Source: JBMOJK01 sp049315825 (lineage in GTDB: Bacteria > Patescibacteriota > Gracilibacteria > BD1-5 > UBA2023). From it: a DNA stretch of 64,000 bases. The stretch lies in assembly GCA_049315825.1 (NCBI GenBank), contig JBMOJK010000005.1:1-64000 (forward strand). Reading direction: 5' to 3'. A program made the position numbers and the translations under genes. The notes beneath the pieces are model-generated. The model saw nothing but the letters and a program-made list of their open reading frames with translations. It made no database searches and was not told the DNA's origin. The number at the start of each line of letters is the position of its first letter. Positions within the stretch are counted from its first letter, which is position 1. Of this stretch, positions 20,131 to 29,170 are shown piece after piece.

Positions 20131-21965
20131 ATGAGAAAGATTTTACGGGGTTGATTACTCGCACTATTTGTTTCAGCCATGTTATCCTCTGTCTATGCAG
20201 AGGATCTTACACATTGTTCAAAGGAACAAGCAACACTCTCCCCGAATGTATGCGTATTGTACGATAAGTGAATTGATGCTATTAAGGATAAGAAGCTCGA
20301 ACAAGCCGAGGTATACTTCAAGTGAGCAAAAGTGTATGCAACAAGTAAATGGGAAGTGGAGAATGTAGATGCTATGCTTGCATTTATTGCCGATGAGTAC
20401 CTCAAAAAAACTACACCATCAGAGGATACATACTCATACAAGCAGTACTATTTGAAAACTATGAACATTCCTACAGCATGGAATGCCATAGGAAGTCCTA
20501 AGCAGGTAGTTGTTGCTGTAATTGATGATTGATTGGATATTAGTCAGCCTGACCTCATAGATAGCATATGGATTGATCCGAGTGCACCCTACTGAGCAAG
20601 TAAAGTAAAGGACTTTGTTGGAGACAAACTAACTAACTATGCATCAGGGGAACATGGCACAATGGTGGCAGGCATCATCTGAGCCTCTACCAATAACTCC
20701 CTATGAATCGCCGGAATCGCAAAGAATGTCAAGATTATGCCACTGAGAGTATTTCCTATGACCTGAAGCGGTTGAGCAAAAGAAGAAAACATCATCAATG
20801 CAATGAATTATGCCATAGATAATGGTGCAAATATCATAAACTTAAGCCTTGGAAAGAGTCAGTTTGCATATAGCGCAAACTTCGATGCAGTAATCAAAAA
20901 GGCTGCAAGCAAGAATATTATCACTGTCATCGCCTCAGGAAACTGAGACGCATATACCAGCTGAACAAAAGGACTTGATCTCAGCATTAGCCCAATCTCG
21001 CCCGTCTGCAACAACGGTGGCAAGAATAATAAATTGTCTATTTGAGTAGGCTCAATAGGTAAAGAATGACGAAAAAGTGAGTGGTCTAATTTTGGAAATT
21101 GCGTAAATTTCTGGGCCCCTGGGGAAGACATTGTATCAACATCCATACCCCTCTCTATAGCGATGGTTACCGGTATGATATTAAGAATGGTACATCGTTC
21201 TCTGCACCTATCATCGCAGGCATCATTGCACTATGATACAATAAATACGGCAGCACTTCACCCGAGATCGTCTTTGACAGTCTAACAGAAAGTCTAAGTG
21301 ACTTTAATTATTCAACAGACAACGCGAACTTTACAAAACTCAAAGATAGAACTCAAACGGTGGATGCTGCAAAATATCTTGAAATTTTGGGTCGTAAGAT
21401 TATGGAGGCAGCCACAAAGAAACCAACAACTGAGGTGAAACCGGCCGTTCCTGCTACAGACACTAAGAAGCCTCTCACATATTTTGAGTCACTCGCAGCA
21501 TCGGGTGTGATCTCTATGCAATCCACGGAGTCAGGATATCGTCTCAATGATCAGATTACACGCGCCGAGATTGTAAAGATTGCCATTAAGCTTTCGAATA
21601 AGTCTACTGTACCTTGTACTGGAAAAATATACAGTGACGTGAGTGACTCTATTGGAGACCTCTGTTGATATGTCGAAGCAGCAGCGCAAGCTGGCATGAT
21701 ATCAAAGAATAATTCAAAATTTCGCCCCTTGGATCTGGTAACTAAGGCGGAAATGATCAAGATCATCCTAGCAGCAAAAAACGTGCAAATATCGCAAATA
21801 AATGCTGGATTTAAGGATGTATCCTCGTCCATGGGCGACCTTGCCGGATACATAAACACTGCTGCTATAAAAGGATACATTGCTAAAGCTGATTTCTTTT
21901 TACCAAATACCTTTGCAGTAAGATCTGAAGTGTTTCAGTTGGCGTACAAGCTCATGGGACAATAG
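20131..21965 (+). pseudogene. Secreted subtilisin-like protease with SLH-like repeats, apparent frameshift
   Basis: A signal peptide (MRKILRGGLLALFVSAMLSS, cut after SVYA) precedes a propeptide. The S8 domain has all catalytic residues: Asp in VIDDGLD, His in GEHGTMVAG, Asn in SGNGDAY, Ser in GTSFSAPIIAG. The C-terminal part has SLH-like repeats (LNDQITRAEIVKIA, FRPLDLVTKAEMIKII), a form that anchors proteins to cell-wall polymers. Fifteen TGAs are read as Gly, the highest number in the window. The frame changes by one base near 21150 (around the C/T run at 21149-21157), so about one base is missing there. This may be a sequencing error, a true mutation or programmed frameshifting. Otherwise the gene is intact (about 611 codons). 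Confidence 0.85.
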
Positions 21966-21976
21966 AAGGAAGACAT

Positions 21977-22016
21977 ATCAAGAAAAAGCACCTCAAAAAC
22001 GGTGCTTTTTCTTGAT
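21977..22016. terminator. Terminator after the subtilase gene
   Basis: A 16-bp perfect stem (21977-21992 with 22001-22016). Confidence 0.8.
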
Positions 22017-22147
22017 CCTGATTTCTTATGACCGACACCTCTTCTAATAATCATTAGAGCAGGAGTACTTGCCCTGTAATAAAACCAATTCTTCAGAGGC
22101 GATTGGAATACACAAGCTACAACGAAATAAATTGATTGAATGGGTAT

Positions 22148-22180
22148 AAAAAAACTTCTTACTAGGTAAGAAGTTTTTTT
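22148..22180. terminator. Terminator downstream of tRNA-Arg
   Basis: A 15-bp stem with a 3-nt loop and A7/T7 tails lies 14 bp past the 3' end of the minus-strand tRNA. The stretch 22017-22147 shows nothing recognisable. Confidence 0.8.
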
Positions 22181-22193
22181 CTTGATTTCTAAA

Positions 22194-22271
22194 TGGTGCA
22201 ACCGAGTGGGCTCGAACCACTGACCTCCTCCTTCGCAGGGAGGCGCTCTAATCCAACTGAGCTACGGCTGC
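22194..22271 (-). tRNA. tRNA-Arg(GCG), CCA encoded
   Basis: A complete cloverleaf: acceptor GCAGCCG/CGGTTGC, D arm GCTC..GAGC, anticodon stem CCTCC/GGAGG with loop CTGCGAA (anticodon GCG, reading CGC/CGU), T arm AGTGG-TTCGAGC-CCACT, discriminator A and encoded CCA. The D-loop has A20, a known arginine identity element. Most bacteria read CGN with inosine from an ACG anticodon, so GCG is unusual. Confidence 0.88.
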
Positions 22272-22328
22272 AAAAAGCGTGCGAAGTGTAACGAAGAATT
22301 ATTTTTTTGCAAATAACGCTTCAAAAAA

Positions 22329-22667
22329 CTATGCGGCGCGCGGGAGTCCGTAATAGTCAAACCCCTTGAGATCAACCATGGACTTCGTGATGTAGTTCTT
22401 CTTTTTTCCTTTCTTAAAGAACCCACGATCGTCGAGAATTCCGAGTTCCATGAGCGCCTCAATGTTCTTGGTAGGAAGGCGTTTCGATGGGAAATTCTTC
22501 TTGTTCTCGAGGTATCGTTTGCGACGCTTGAAGCTCGTATTCTTGCGAACCTGTGTATTTTCGTTGCCAATGAAAACAGCATGCGACTGCTTCTTTCCCT
22601 TGGCGAGCTTGCGGGCCGCAGCTTGCTTTTTGACGATGCGAGGTGAAAGTCCGTGTGAATTAGCCAT
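22329..22667 (-). CDS. Small basic protein, possible ribosomal protein bL28
   Basis: A 112-aa, very Lys/Arg-rich protein. The middle (KKQSHAVFIGNENTQVRKN, then RLPTKNIEALMELGI) recalls bL28 (RSHALN...TK.I..L...G), but the match is loose and it is longer than usual. It starts 1 nt after the stop of the tandem-repeat gene, so the two are coupled. It could also be a phylum-specific nucleic-acid-binding protein. Confidence 0.65.
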   Translation of the reverse strand: MANSHGLSPRIVKKQAAARKLAKGKKQSHAVFIGNENTQVRKNTSFKRRKRYLENKKNFPSKRLPTKNIEALMELGILDDRGFFKKGKKKNYITKSMVDLKGFDYYGLPRAA

Positions 22668-22668
22668 A

Positions 22669-23082
22669 TTAGCTGTTTGGATTGAATGGTTTTAGGCCTT
22701 GGATCGAAAGTCTAACTGCCGCGATACGAAATGCTAGTTCAATTTCAGCATTCGGATTCCCAGATGGTGCTCCATTATTTGATGACAGCCCTAGAATCCG
22801 TCCAATGCGCCCCTGAGTATGATCGCTGATTTCTCAAAACTCAGCTTGCGTATTGCGCCCCTGAGTATGATCGCTGATTTCTCAAAACTCAGCTTGCGTA
22901 TTGCACCCCTGAGTATGATCGCTGATTTCTCAAAACTCAGCTTGCGTATTGCACCCCTGAGTATGATCGCTGATTTCTCAAAACTCGGCTTGTGCAACAG
23001 GCTGAACTTTATGCGCACCAGACTGCTCTTGTATGCACTCAATACCGCGATAATCAAACGGTTGTGTATATTGAATTTCCAT
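22669..23082 (-). CDS. Tandem-repeat protein with a UGA codon in every repeat
   Basis: A 137-aa protein of unknown function. Residues about 30-97 hold four 16-residue repeats (QAEFGEISDHTQGCNT type). Each is encoded by a 48-bp DNA repeat, and each has a TGA (22978, 22930, 22882, 22834) read as Gly after Phe. The unique C-terminal 40 residues (GLSSNNGAPSG..LKPFNPNS) end at TAA, 1 nt before the bL28-like gene. The standard code leaves no sensible frame here. A competing frame (22791-23264) translates the repeats differently but has no plausible N-terminus. Confidence 0.72.
22807..22998. repeat. 48-bp tandem repeat, four copies
   Basis: Head-to-tail units start at 22807, 22855, 22903 and 22951. 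The first three are almost identical and the fourth diverges at its end. The period is a multiple of three and there are no spacers, so this is a coding repeat and not CRISPR. Confidence 0.95.
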
Positions 23083-23126
23083 GCAAGAATTGTAGTGAAT
23101 TTTCTGAGAAATTGAAGTCTGAAAAC

Positions 23127-23152
23127 AAAAAGAATCCTTTCGGAGTCTTTTT
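23127..23152. terminator. Hairpin downstream of the tRNA-Gly region
   Basis: AAAAAGAATCC / GGAGTCTTTTT with a TTTC loop and one mismatch. It is a near copy of the perfect terminator at 25757-25782. Confidence 0.6.
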
Positions 23153-23169
23153 GGGTTGAATGTGAATTG

Positions 23170-23192
23170 ATTGGAGCGGATAATGGGACTCG
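23170..23192 (-). repeat. Partial copy of the tRNA-Gly(GCC) 3' end
   Basis: These 23 bp are identical to 23289-23311, the T-arm/acceptor/CCA end of tRNA-Gly(GCC). The copy lies about 97 bp downstream of the real gene. The DNA between (23193-23288) does not form a tRNA. It looks like a duplication scar or an attachment-site remnant. Confidence 0.8.
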
Positions 23193-23290
23193 CCCTCCGG
23201 GCGCTTCGGTCGAAAGCCAAGTTGTTGGCTTTCTATTCCACAAGTGGAATACCTCAGTTCTCATCCCACTATTTCAGTGTAAGTACATAT

Positions 23291-23367
23291 TGGAGCGGAT
23301 AATGGGACTCGAACCCACAACGGCCGCCATGGCAAGGCGGTACTCTAGCCAATTGAGCTATATCCGC
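23291..23367 (-). tRNA. tRNA-Gly(GCC), CCA encoded
   Basis: Acceptor GCGGATA/TATCCGC, anticodon stem CCGCC/GGCGG with loop TTGCCAT (anticodon GCC), T arm with TTCGAGT, discriminator U and CCA. It is complete and canonical. Confidence 0.93.
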
Positions 23368-23381
23368 GAAAAGAATGAACC

Positions 23382-23460
23382 TGGAGCGAGGGACCGGGTT
23401 CGAACCGGCACACCCGAGGGTTGAAGCCTCAGTACACTCACTCTTTTATGTTACCCTCGC
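23382..23460 (-). tRNA. tRNA with anticodon UCA: predicted UGA-decoding tRNA-Gly
   Basis: Acceptor GCGAGGG/CCCTCGC, anticodon stem TGAGG/CCTCG with loop CTTCAAC (anticodon UCA), T arm GCCGG-TTCGAAC-CCGGT, discriminator U and encoded CCA. The G1-C2-G3 start and U73 are shared with the adjacent tRNA-Gly(GCC) and are glycine identity features; this fits the UGA = Gly use seen in the genes. The D arm (ACAT/GTGT) is weak, and its loop AAAAGAGTGA lacks the usual GG pair. tRNA-Trp or tRNA-Sec with UCA would be alternatives, but neither fits the acceptor or the codon context. Confidence 0.88.
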
Positions 23461-23569
23461 AAAAGGTGGTTGCATTGTAGAAAAGATGAGGTGAAAGTCA
23501 AAGAAACTTCGACTCTTTTTTAACAAAAAACCACCTATTGATCAGCAGAAAAGCTACATTTCAACAAAA

Positions 23570-23597
23570 TTGACAGTATTATATTTACTCGTATGAT
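23570..23597 (+). promoter_or_regulatory. Promoter of the small ORF at 23622
   Basis: Consensus TTGACA (23570-23575), 16-bp spacer, TATGAT (23592-23597). Confidence 0.55.
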
Positions 23598-23621
23598 CTC
23601 AAAAATCCCCAGTAAAACCAT

Positions 23622-23816
23622 ATGACTCACAGTGGCATATTTCCCATACTCCACGTTCAAAAAAATACGCCCAAAGGAGTGCGCATCGAGGCGGAGTGTC
23701 TTGTTGGGCAAATAGATGATACTAATGCACATCAAGCTGTCATCCCTCAGCAAGATGAACTTAAAGAGGAGATACGTAGGCGTTTTGAAATAAATATGCA
23801 AATACTCGGATATTAG
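23622..23816 (+). CDS. Small hypothetical protein, 64 aa
   Basis: Not recognised. The sequence looks protein-like (VRIEAECLVGQIDDTNAHQAVIPQ, then a charged helix). It has a good promoter 25 nt upstream but no Shine-Dalgarno site. An in-frame TAA just upstream fixes the start. The stop is TAG. Confidence 0.5.
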   Translation: MTHSGIFPILHVQKNTPKGVRIEAECLVGQIDDTNAHQAVIPQQDELKEEIRRRFEINMQILGY

Positions 23817-23854
23817 GAAATTGAGTCATTTGGCAGACTTTTTTTATTTCTGGA

Positions 23855-23860
23855 TATACT
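23855..23860 (+). promoter_or_regulatory. -10 box of the Elp3-like gene, predicted leaderless
   Basis: TATACT ends 7 nt before ATG 23868. Confidence 0.5.
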
Positions 23861-23867
23861 GCAGTGC

Positions 23868-25553
23868 ATGCAGAACGAACTCCTCGACGAAATACTCTTC
23901 ACGCTTGAAGCCCGCACGGAAGTGACCACAAAGCAAGATTTTCAAAAGCTTGCGAATGCGATTTACCGTACCTACGATGTAAAATGATCAGTGCCAGGGT
24001 TTAAGCTGCTTGAGCGATATCGTGCACTCATCGCAGAAGGAAAGCTCACCGAAAAATCCCGTATCATCCGCGTCCTTCGCAAACGTGCCGTTCGCTCACT
24101 CTCAGGAGTTGCGGTGATCTCACTGCTCACGAAGTTCTGGGGATGTCCTGGGAAATGTGTATTTTGCCCAACATTCTCCAATCTTCCGAAGAGTTATGTG
24201 CCAAATGAGCCGGCCGTTATGCGAGCAGAGCTCAATGACTTCGACCCAGTTCGGCAGGTGCAAAATCGCCTTAGATCCCTCGAACTCACGGGTCACCTCA
24301 TCGGAAAATGCGACATCCGAATCATCGGTGGAACCTGGAGTGTGTACCCGATCGAGTATCAAGAAATGGTGATCCAGAGTATTTATGACGGACACACTAC
24401 CTTCGAAGATATGAAGGGATTTCTCGATGCAAAGGCACATAATTCTGACCGATTCGCGCAATTCAAACTCGACAAGAGCTATGAGATGAAGGCCTCGAAA
24501 TCCCTCGCAGAAGCCAAGACCCGCAATGAAACCGCCACCTCTCGCGTGATCGGGATCGCGATCGAAACTCGACCAGACTGGATTGATGCTACAGAGATCA
24601 AGCGACTGTTGAATTATGGGGTCACGCGTGTGGAGATTGGATACCAGACAACGAACGACGCGATCAACGAGCTCAACAAACGTGGTCACGGAAACCTTGA
24701 ATCCATGCGCGCTACTCAGATGCTCAAGGATGCAGGATTCAAGGTCGTAGCTCACATGATGCCCAATCTTCTCGGATCAAATCCTGATCTCGACCGTGCG
24801 AGCATGCAGGAGATATTTGAGAATCCTGGCTTCAGGCCCGATGAACTCAAGATCTACCCGATGGTGGTCACGGATAAATCGGAGCTCACAGAGATCTGGA
24901 AGAACGGCGGTTTTCAGGCGTATGACGACACCACCCTCATCGATCTCATGGCGGATCTCGAAGCCATGATCCCTGAATACGTCCGACTCAATCGCGCCTA
25001 CCGCGATATCCCCGCATCCGAGATCCTTGAGTGATCTAAACTCTCCAATCTTCGGGAGCACACGAGTGCTCGCATGCAGGAGAAATGACTCATTCGTCAG
25101 GACATCTCTGCTCGCGAGATTCGCGCCAAAGAAAATATCCCAGAGGATGCAACCATCCACGAAGTTTCATACGATGCGAGTGGTGGAAGGGATTATTTCC
25201 TCCAGTTTGTAGACCCCGTGGATCGAACGGTGTTTTCATTGTTGCGCATGCGCATCCCTTCACAGATTTTCACAGGAGAGAAACACTTTATCGAGGACCT
25301 CGAAGGTGCGGCGATCATCCGAGAAGTCCACACCTTCGGCGATCAACTCGCGATCGGTGCGCCTTCGGATGGAAGCGGACAGCACATGGGTTTCGGGAAA
25401 CGTCTCATCGAACACGCCGAAACCATAATCCGCAAGCAATATCCCCTGATCCACAAAATCGCTGTGATCTCCGGCGTCGGAGCACGAGGCTACTACCGCA
25501 AACGAGGCTACGAACTCGAGGGGGATTATATGGTGAAATATCTTTCGCGTTAA
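23868..25553 (+). CDS. Elp3-like radical SAM/acetyltransferase (tRNA-modifying)
   Basis: A 561-aa homolog of Elp3, which makes the 5-carboxymethyl group of wobble uridines. The radical SAM cluster CPGKCVFCPTF is followed by the Elp3 pattern (YVPNEPAVMRAELNDFDPVRQVQNRL). The C-terminal GNAT domain has REVHTFG, GFGKRLIEHAE and VISGVGARGYYRKRGYELEG. Three TGAs (23985, 25032, 25086) are read as Gly. The second gives EGSKLSNLRE, like Elp3's xGSxxxNLR. The standard code would separate the SAM and GNAT halves. The single-subunit form is usual in archaea and some bacteria. Confidence 0.93.
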
Positions 25554-25574
25554 AGTTTTAACTACTGTCTTCCC

Positions 25575-25737
25575 ACGAAATCGTGTATCCAACATTCCTT
25601 GCTGGCTGTGGAACTCGCAGACCTTCGTGGTTCGATGTGGGTGGATTCTTGTTCTTGCAGGGGATCACTTTTGAGCCTTTGCTCACACAGCGCAGCGGTC
25701 CTCGCGGGCGCGCGGAACCTTGGATACACGATTTCGT
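25575..25737. repeat. 18-bp inverted repeat flanking 127 bp (MITE-like)
   Basis: 25575-25592 is the exact reverse complement of 25720-25737. The enclosed sequence has no gene. It could be a small non-autonomous element or a structured RNA. It lies between convergent genes and just before a terminator. Confidence 0.6.
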
Positions 25738-25756
25738 TCTGGGAATTCAGTGGAAT

Positions 25757-25782
25757 AAAAAGACTCCTTTCGGAGTCTTTTT
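25757..25782. terminator. Bidirectional terminator
   Basis: A perfect 11-bp stem AAAAAGACTCC/GGAGTCTTTTT with a TTTC loop, between the convergent Elp3-like gene and the surface-protein operon. Confidence 0.85.
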
Positions 25783-25795
25783 CTTATCTCAAATA

Positions 25796-28700
25796 TTATT
25801 GTGCAATCTTTGCGAGATTGTATTGATCGAGGTACTGAGAGAGCAGTGGTGGTGGATTCTTGAATGCTCGAGTCGAGTAGTTGATCGTAACACCCGTTGA
25901 GAGTGCAGTTGATGCACTCGTTGCTCGGATGTATGTTCGATCATTTACAAGATCAGCGATATTTGCATTCACGTTTCCATCTACAGCGAGAGGATTGGCA
26001 GTTTGACCTGCTCCAACCATCTTACCGCTGAGCACGATGTAAACACCGGCAATATCTGTAACAGATGAGGTAACGATAATCGCCTTTCCATCTGCAGAAG
26101 CCTGCTTTACAACAAATGCCCAACTTGCCCCCGGATCAGCATAGGTGATATTTCCACGAATCTCAAGCGTTCCCTGATCGATCACGACCGTCTTCACCCC
26201 TGAGAGTGAAATATCTGCATTGATCACGATCTTTCCCTTTGGAAGTGTGTAGAGATCAGGACTGTCTCCTACCTTTGAGAGACTGAGTTCAAAGTCAGAC
26301 TGTGAGTTAATCGTTACCACTCGATCTGCTGCAGTAGAAGCAGAAGATGCAAATTTCGAGATAGATGAGTCTTGTGAATCATTACGTCCGATTTCCTTTC
26401 CAGCCTGTTCAGCAGTGTTGGATGAAAGTGAGAATGCTGCATCCTTCGCAGAAGAAGTAACTGTGAAGTTTCCCTTCTTAAGACTATCGAGGAAGCTTTC
26501 TGTAATCGTATTAACACTATAACCTACTCGACTTCCAACGTAAGCATTTCCTCCTGCTGTATTGCTGACAGCTGATCGGGCAACACGTACTGGGAGTGGT
26601 TCGATGAGATAGTTCAGTCCAACGAAGAAGTTATTCATGCGAACGGCTGAGCCAACAGAAGTTGGTGGATTTACATCTGTGCTTGCCTGTCCTGCAAGGA
26701 TAGATGATGTATTACCAAGGAATTTTGTTCCGTTAAAAGCACCATTCTGATCTGCAGTAAAGAGTCGATAGTCACCACAGTTAATCACGGGTGCGTTTTC
26801 TCCAAGTTGCATCGTTCCGCGTCCAATACACGCATCATTGATGCTTCGATAGAGTGACTGCCCAGTGATGAGACCTCCTGGACTATTATTGACGAATCCA
26901 GCTGTAAGACCGTTAAGGGCGATTGGATATTCTGCTCGGATAGAGAATACGTCTCCTGGATTGAATGGATTTACATCGTTTCCGACGATAGCTCGCATAT
27001 TGGATACAGGAGCTCCGTTGTAGAGAAGATCGATACCGTTGCCTCCTGGGTTCGTCCATCCAAGTGGACAGTCGAGCGCTCCGCGTGCACATGCACCTGG
27101 ATTGGTCCATGCAGCTCGACAGTTGTTACAGAATCCATTGTTGATTGGCATTCCTCCGTTACTTCCGGCATCACAGGTTTCACCTGCATCAATTCGACCA
27201 TTTCCACAGAGACCTCCACCTCCACCTCCTCCTCCGCCACCGCTTCCTCCACCCCCAGGTGGAAGTGGTGCTCCAGTTGAACTAATGATCACTGGGCGCT
27301 GACAGTTCGTCGAGTCGGTTGAATTTTCTACGTAACATGCAATGTTGTATGTTCCTGACTTATTATAGAAACAACTTCCTGCGTTTGCTCCAATCGCTGC
27401 CTGACCATTTCCACACTCTACACGATAGCTTGGGTTTGGCCCCGCAGTTCCTGCATTCGCGCTACAAACAAATGATACGCGATATCCATTGTCCACTTGG
27501 ATGTTAGACTGAATTTCAAGCGATTTACACGCCCCTGGACCTCCACCCCCACCGTTTGAAACAGTTACTGGCACTTGGCAGGCTGCTGGAGTTGGATTAG
27601 CTCCGTTTACTACACACGATGCTACAAAGTTCCCTGGAGTTGTATATGTACAGTTTCCTGTAGCCGCATTGATCGTTTGACCATTTCCACAACTGATCGC
27701 AAATGTTGGATTTGCACCCGCAGCAGTTCCTGCGATACAAGACATCGCAGAAGTGAGATTTCCTGAAGTAGACGTATTAGGAGTTGCAGTGAGTCGTCCA
27801 CAGATTCCGGTTCCACCCGCTGCAAATGTAGCAGTACACACACCACCAACAGCACTTCCATTACATCCCCAAGTATAGGTTACTATACCACCAACTGGAG
27901 CACTTTCAGTGAAACCATTCACAGTCTGACCTGCTGGACAGAGATTTGGAGTTGTGGCAGTAATTGCAGTGGTAAGTGGGAGGGTAATTGTACCGATCAC
28001 ACAAGCGGGTGCAGATGGAGTGTATGATGCTGCACAGAGACCTCCAACCTGAGAGCCATTACAGCTCCATGTATAGTTGGTTGTTGCACCAACAGTTGTA
28101 GCGGTAAATCCACCAACTGTTTGACCAGCCGGACAAAGACCAACAGAGGCCGAGGTAAGCGGAGCAGTCTGTGGTCCAGTGGTTGGACCAGGTGTACACG
28201 CAAGATTTGCTGGATTGTAGGTTGCACTACATGTCCCACCAACTGCTGATCCGTTACAGCTCCAAGTATAATTAATACCAGAACCAACATTTACTGCTGT
28301 AAAATCACCAACTGTTTGACCCGATGGACAAAGTCCGAAAGATGCAGAGGTAAGCGGAGCTGTCGGAGGAAGTGAGATAGGACCTCGCTGACACGCTGGA
28401 CCAGTTGCTGAATACGTCGCAGTACATTCACCACCGATCGCACTATTGCCACACGCCCAGAAATAATTCGTTGTATTTCCTGAGATCGTTGATCCAAATC
28501 CGACTACTGGCACACCTGCCTTACAGAGTCCAGGACTTCCTGATGTAATCGGACCTGTTAGCGGAAGTGCAATATTTCCTCGTTCACAGGCGAGTGGTGG
28601 TTCAGTGACAACTGTACATTTTGCGCTACAAGTCGAACCTGGCTTTCCGTTCTGAGCACCTAAGTCACATACTTCGTTATATTTTGAATCGACTACGCCG

Positions 28701-29161
28701 TCACCACACCAAGTGATTTCATACGATTTACATTCACTATGACTCTCAACAATTGAGCTCTGAACGCCGTTTACTATTGGTGAATACTCAACAACATAGC
28801 GAACCGTAAGATTATCCTTTGCTCGAACAGGAGGGGAGAAAATCACTGGATAACTCGAATCTGTTTCAGCAATAATCCCTGCTTCACCCGACTGTACTAC
28901 TCCATTTCGACTAAGAATCCATGGAGTCCAGGCATAATTAATAGGTGCAGACGAACCGTTATAGTCATATTTCTCATTAAATTCCGGAAAGAAATTGATA
29001 ACCTGAATCGGGGTACCTGCTTCATTGGCAAGAGTATCGTTAAAACGATAGCTGTGCCCCACTCGAAGCGTGCCTTCAAATGTCTGATCACAGGTTGCTG
29101 CAGATGCAAACGCTGGAAACAAAACAAGGAGGAGTCCTGTTAGAATAACCGAATATTTCAT
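25796..29161 (-). CDS. Large secreted Cys-rich repeat protein, 1121 aa
   Basis: A signal peptide (MKYSVILTGLLLVLFPAFAS) leads a very large extracellular protein. Residues about 190-450 hold four repeats of roughly 60-65 aa with paired cysteines (LCPAGQTVGGF, NYTWSCNGS.VGG.C). Two cysteine-knot-like motifs (CGDGVVD...CD, CGNGRIDAGETCD) match the DUF4215/Notch-like repeat pattern. A Gly run lies near residue 640. The C-terminal third looks beta-rich and has no anchor. There is no UGA codon. It is last in a three-gene operon. Function is unknown; adhesion or surface coat is inferred. Confidence 0.85.
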   Translation of the reverse strand: MKYSVILTGLLLVLFPAFASAATCDQTFEGTLRVGHSYRFNDTLANEAGTPIQVINFFPEFNEKYDYNGSSAPINYAWTPWILSRNGVVQSGEAGIIAETDSSYPVIFSPPVRAKDNLTVRYVVEYSPIVNGVQSSIVESHSECKSYEITWCGDGVVDSKYNEVCDLGAQNGKPGSTCSAKCTVVTEPPLACERGNIALPLTGPITSGSPGLCKAGVPVVGFGSTISGNTTNYFWACGNSAIGGECTATYSATGPACQRGPISLPPTAPLTSASFGLCPSGQTVGDFTAVNVGSGINYTWSCNGSAVGGTCSATYNPANLACTPGPTTGPQTAPLTSASVGLCPAGQTVGGFTATTVGATTNYTWSCNGSQVGGLCAASYTPSAPACVIGTITLPLTTAITATTPNLCPAGQTVNGFTESAPVGGIVTYTWGCNGSAVGGVCTATFAAGGTGICGRLTATPNTSTSGNLTSAMSCIAGTAAGANPTFAISCGNGQTINAATGNCTYTTPGNFVASCVVNGANPTPAACQVPVTVSNGGGGGPGACKSLEIQSNIQVDNGYRVSFVCSANAGTAGPNPSYRVECGNGQAAIGANAGSCFYNKSGTYNIACYVENSTDSTNCQRPVIISSTGAPLPPGGGGSGGGGGGGGGGLCGNGRIDAGETCDAGSNGGMPINNGFCNNCRAAWTNPGACARGALDCPLGWTNPGGNGIDLLYNGAPVSNMRAIVGNDVNPFNPGDVFSIRAEYPIALNGLTAGFVNNSPGGLITGQSLYRSINDACIGRGTMQLGENAPVINCGDYRLFTADQNGAFNGTKFLGNTSSILAGQASTDVNPPTSVGSAVRMNNFFVGLNYLIEPLPVRVARSAVSNTAGGNAYVGSRVGYSVNTITESFLDSLKKGNFTVTSSAKDAAFSLSSNTAEQAGKEIGRNDSQDSSISKFASSASTAADRVVTINSQSDFELSLSKVGDSPDLYTLPKGKIVINADISLSGVKTVVIDQGTLEIRGNITYADPGASWAFVVKQASADGKAIIVTSSVTDIAGVYIVLSGKMVGAGQTANPLAVDGNVNANIADLVNDRTYIRATSASTALSTGVTINYSTRAFKNPPPLLSQYLDQYNLAKIAQ

Positions 29162-29170
29162 GGAAATGTA

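Noticed and set aside
22807..22998. Repeat array as CRISPR
   Set aside because: The 48-bp units are directly adjacent with no spacers, the period is a multiple of three and they lie in a coding frame; no cas genes are near.
22791..23264. 157-codon minus-strand frame across the same repeats
   Set aside because: Its N-terminal part is antisense to the tRNA remnant, whereas the other frame starts cleanly at ATG 23082 and ends 1 nt before the next gene.
23167..23424. 85-aa plus-strand frame across the tRNA genes
   Set aside because: It is a translation of the antisense of two tRNAs.
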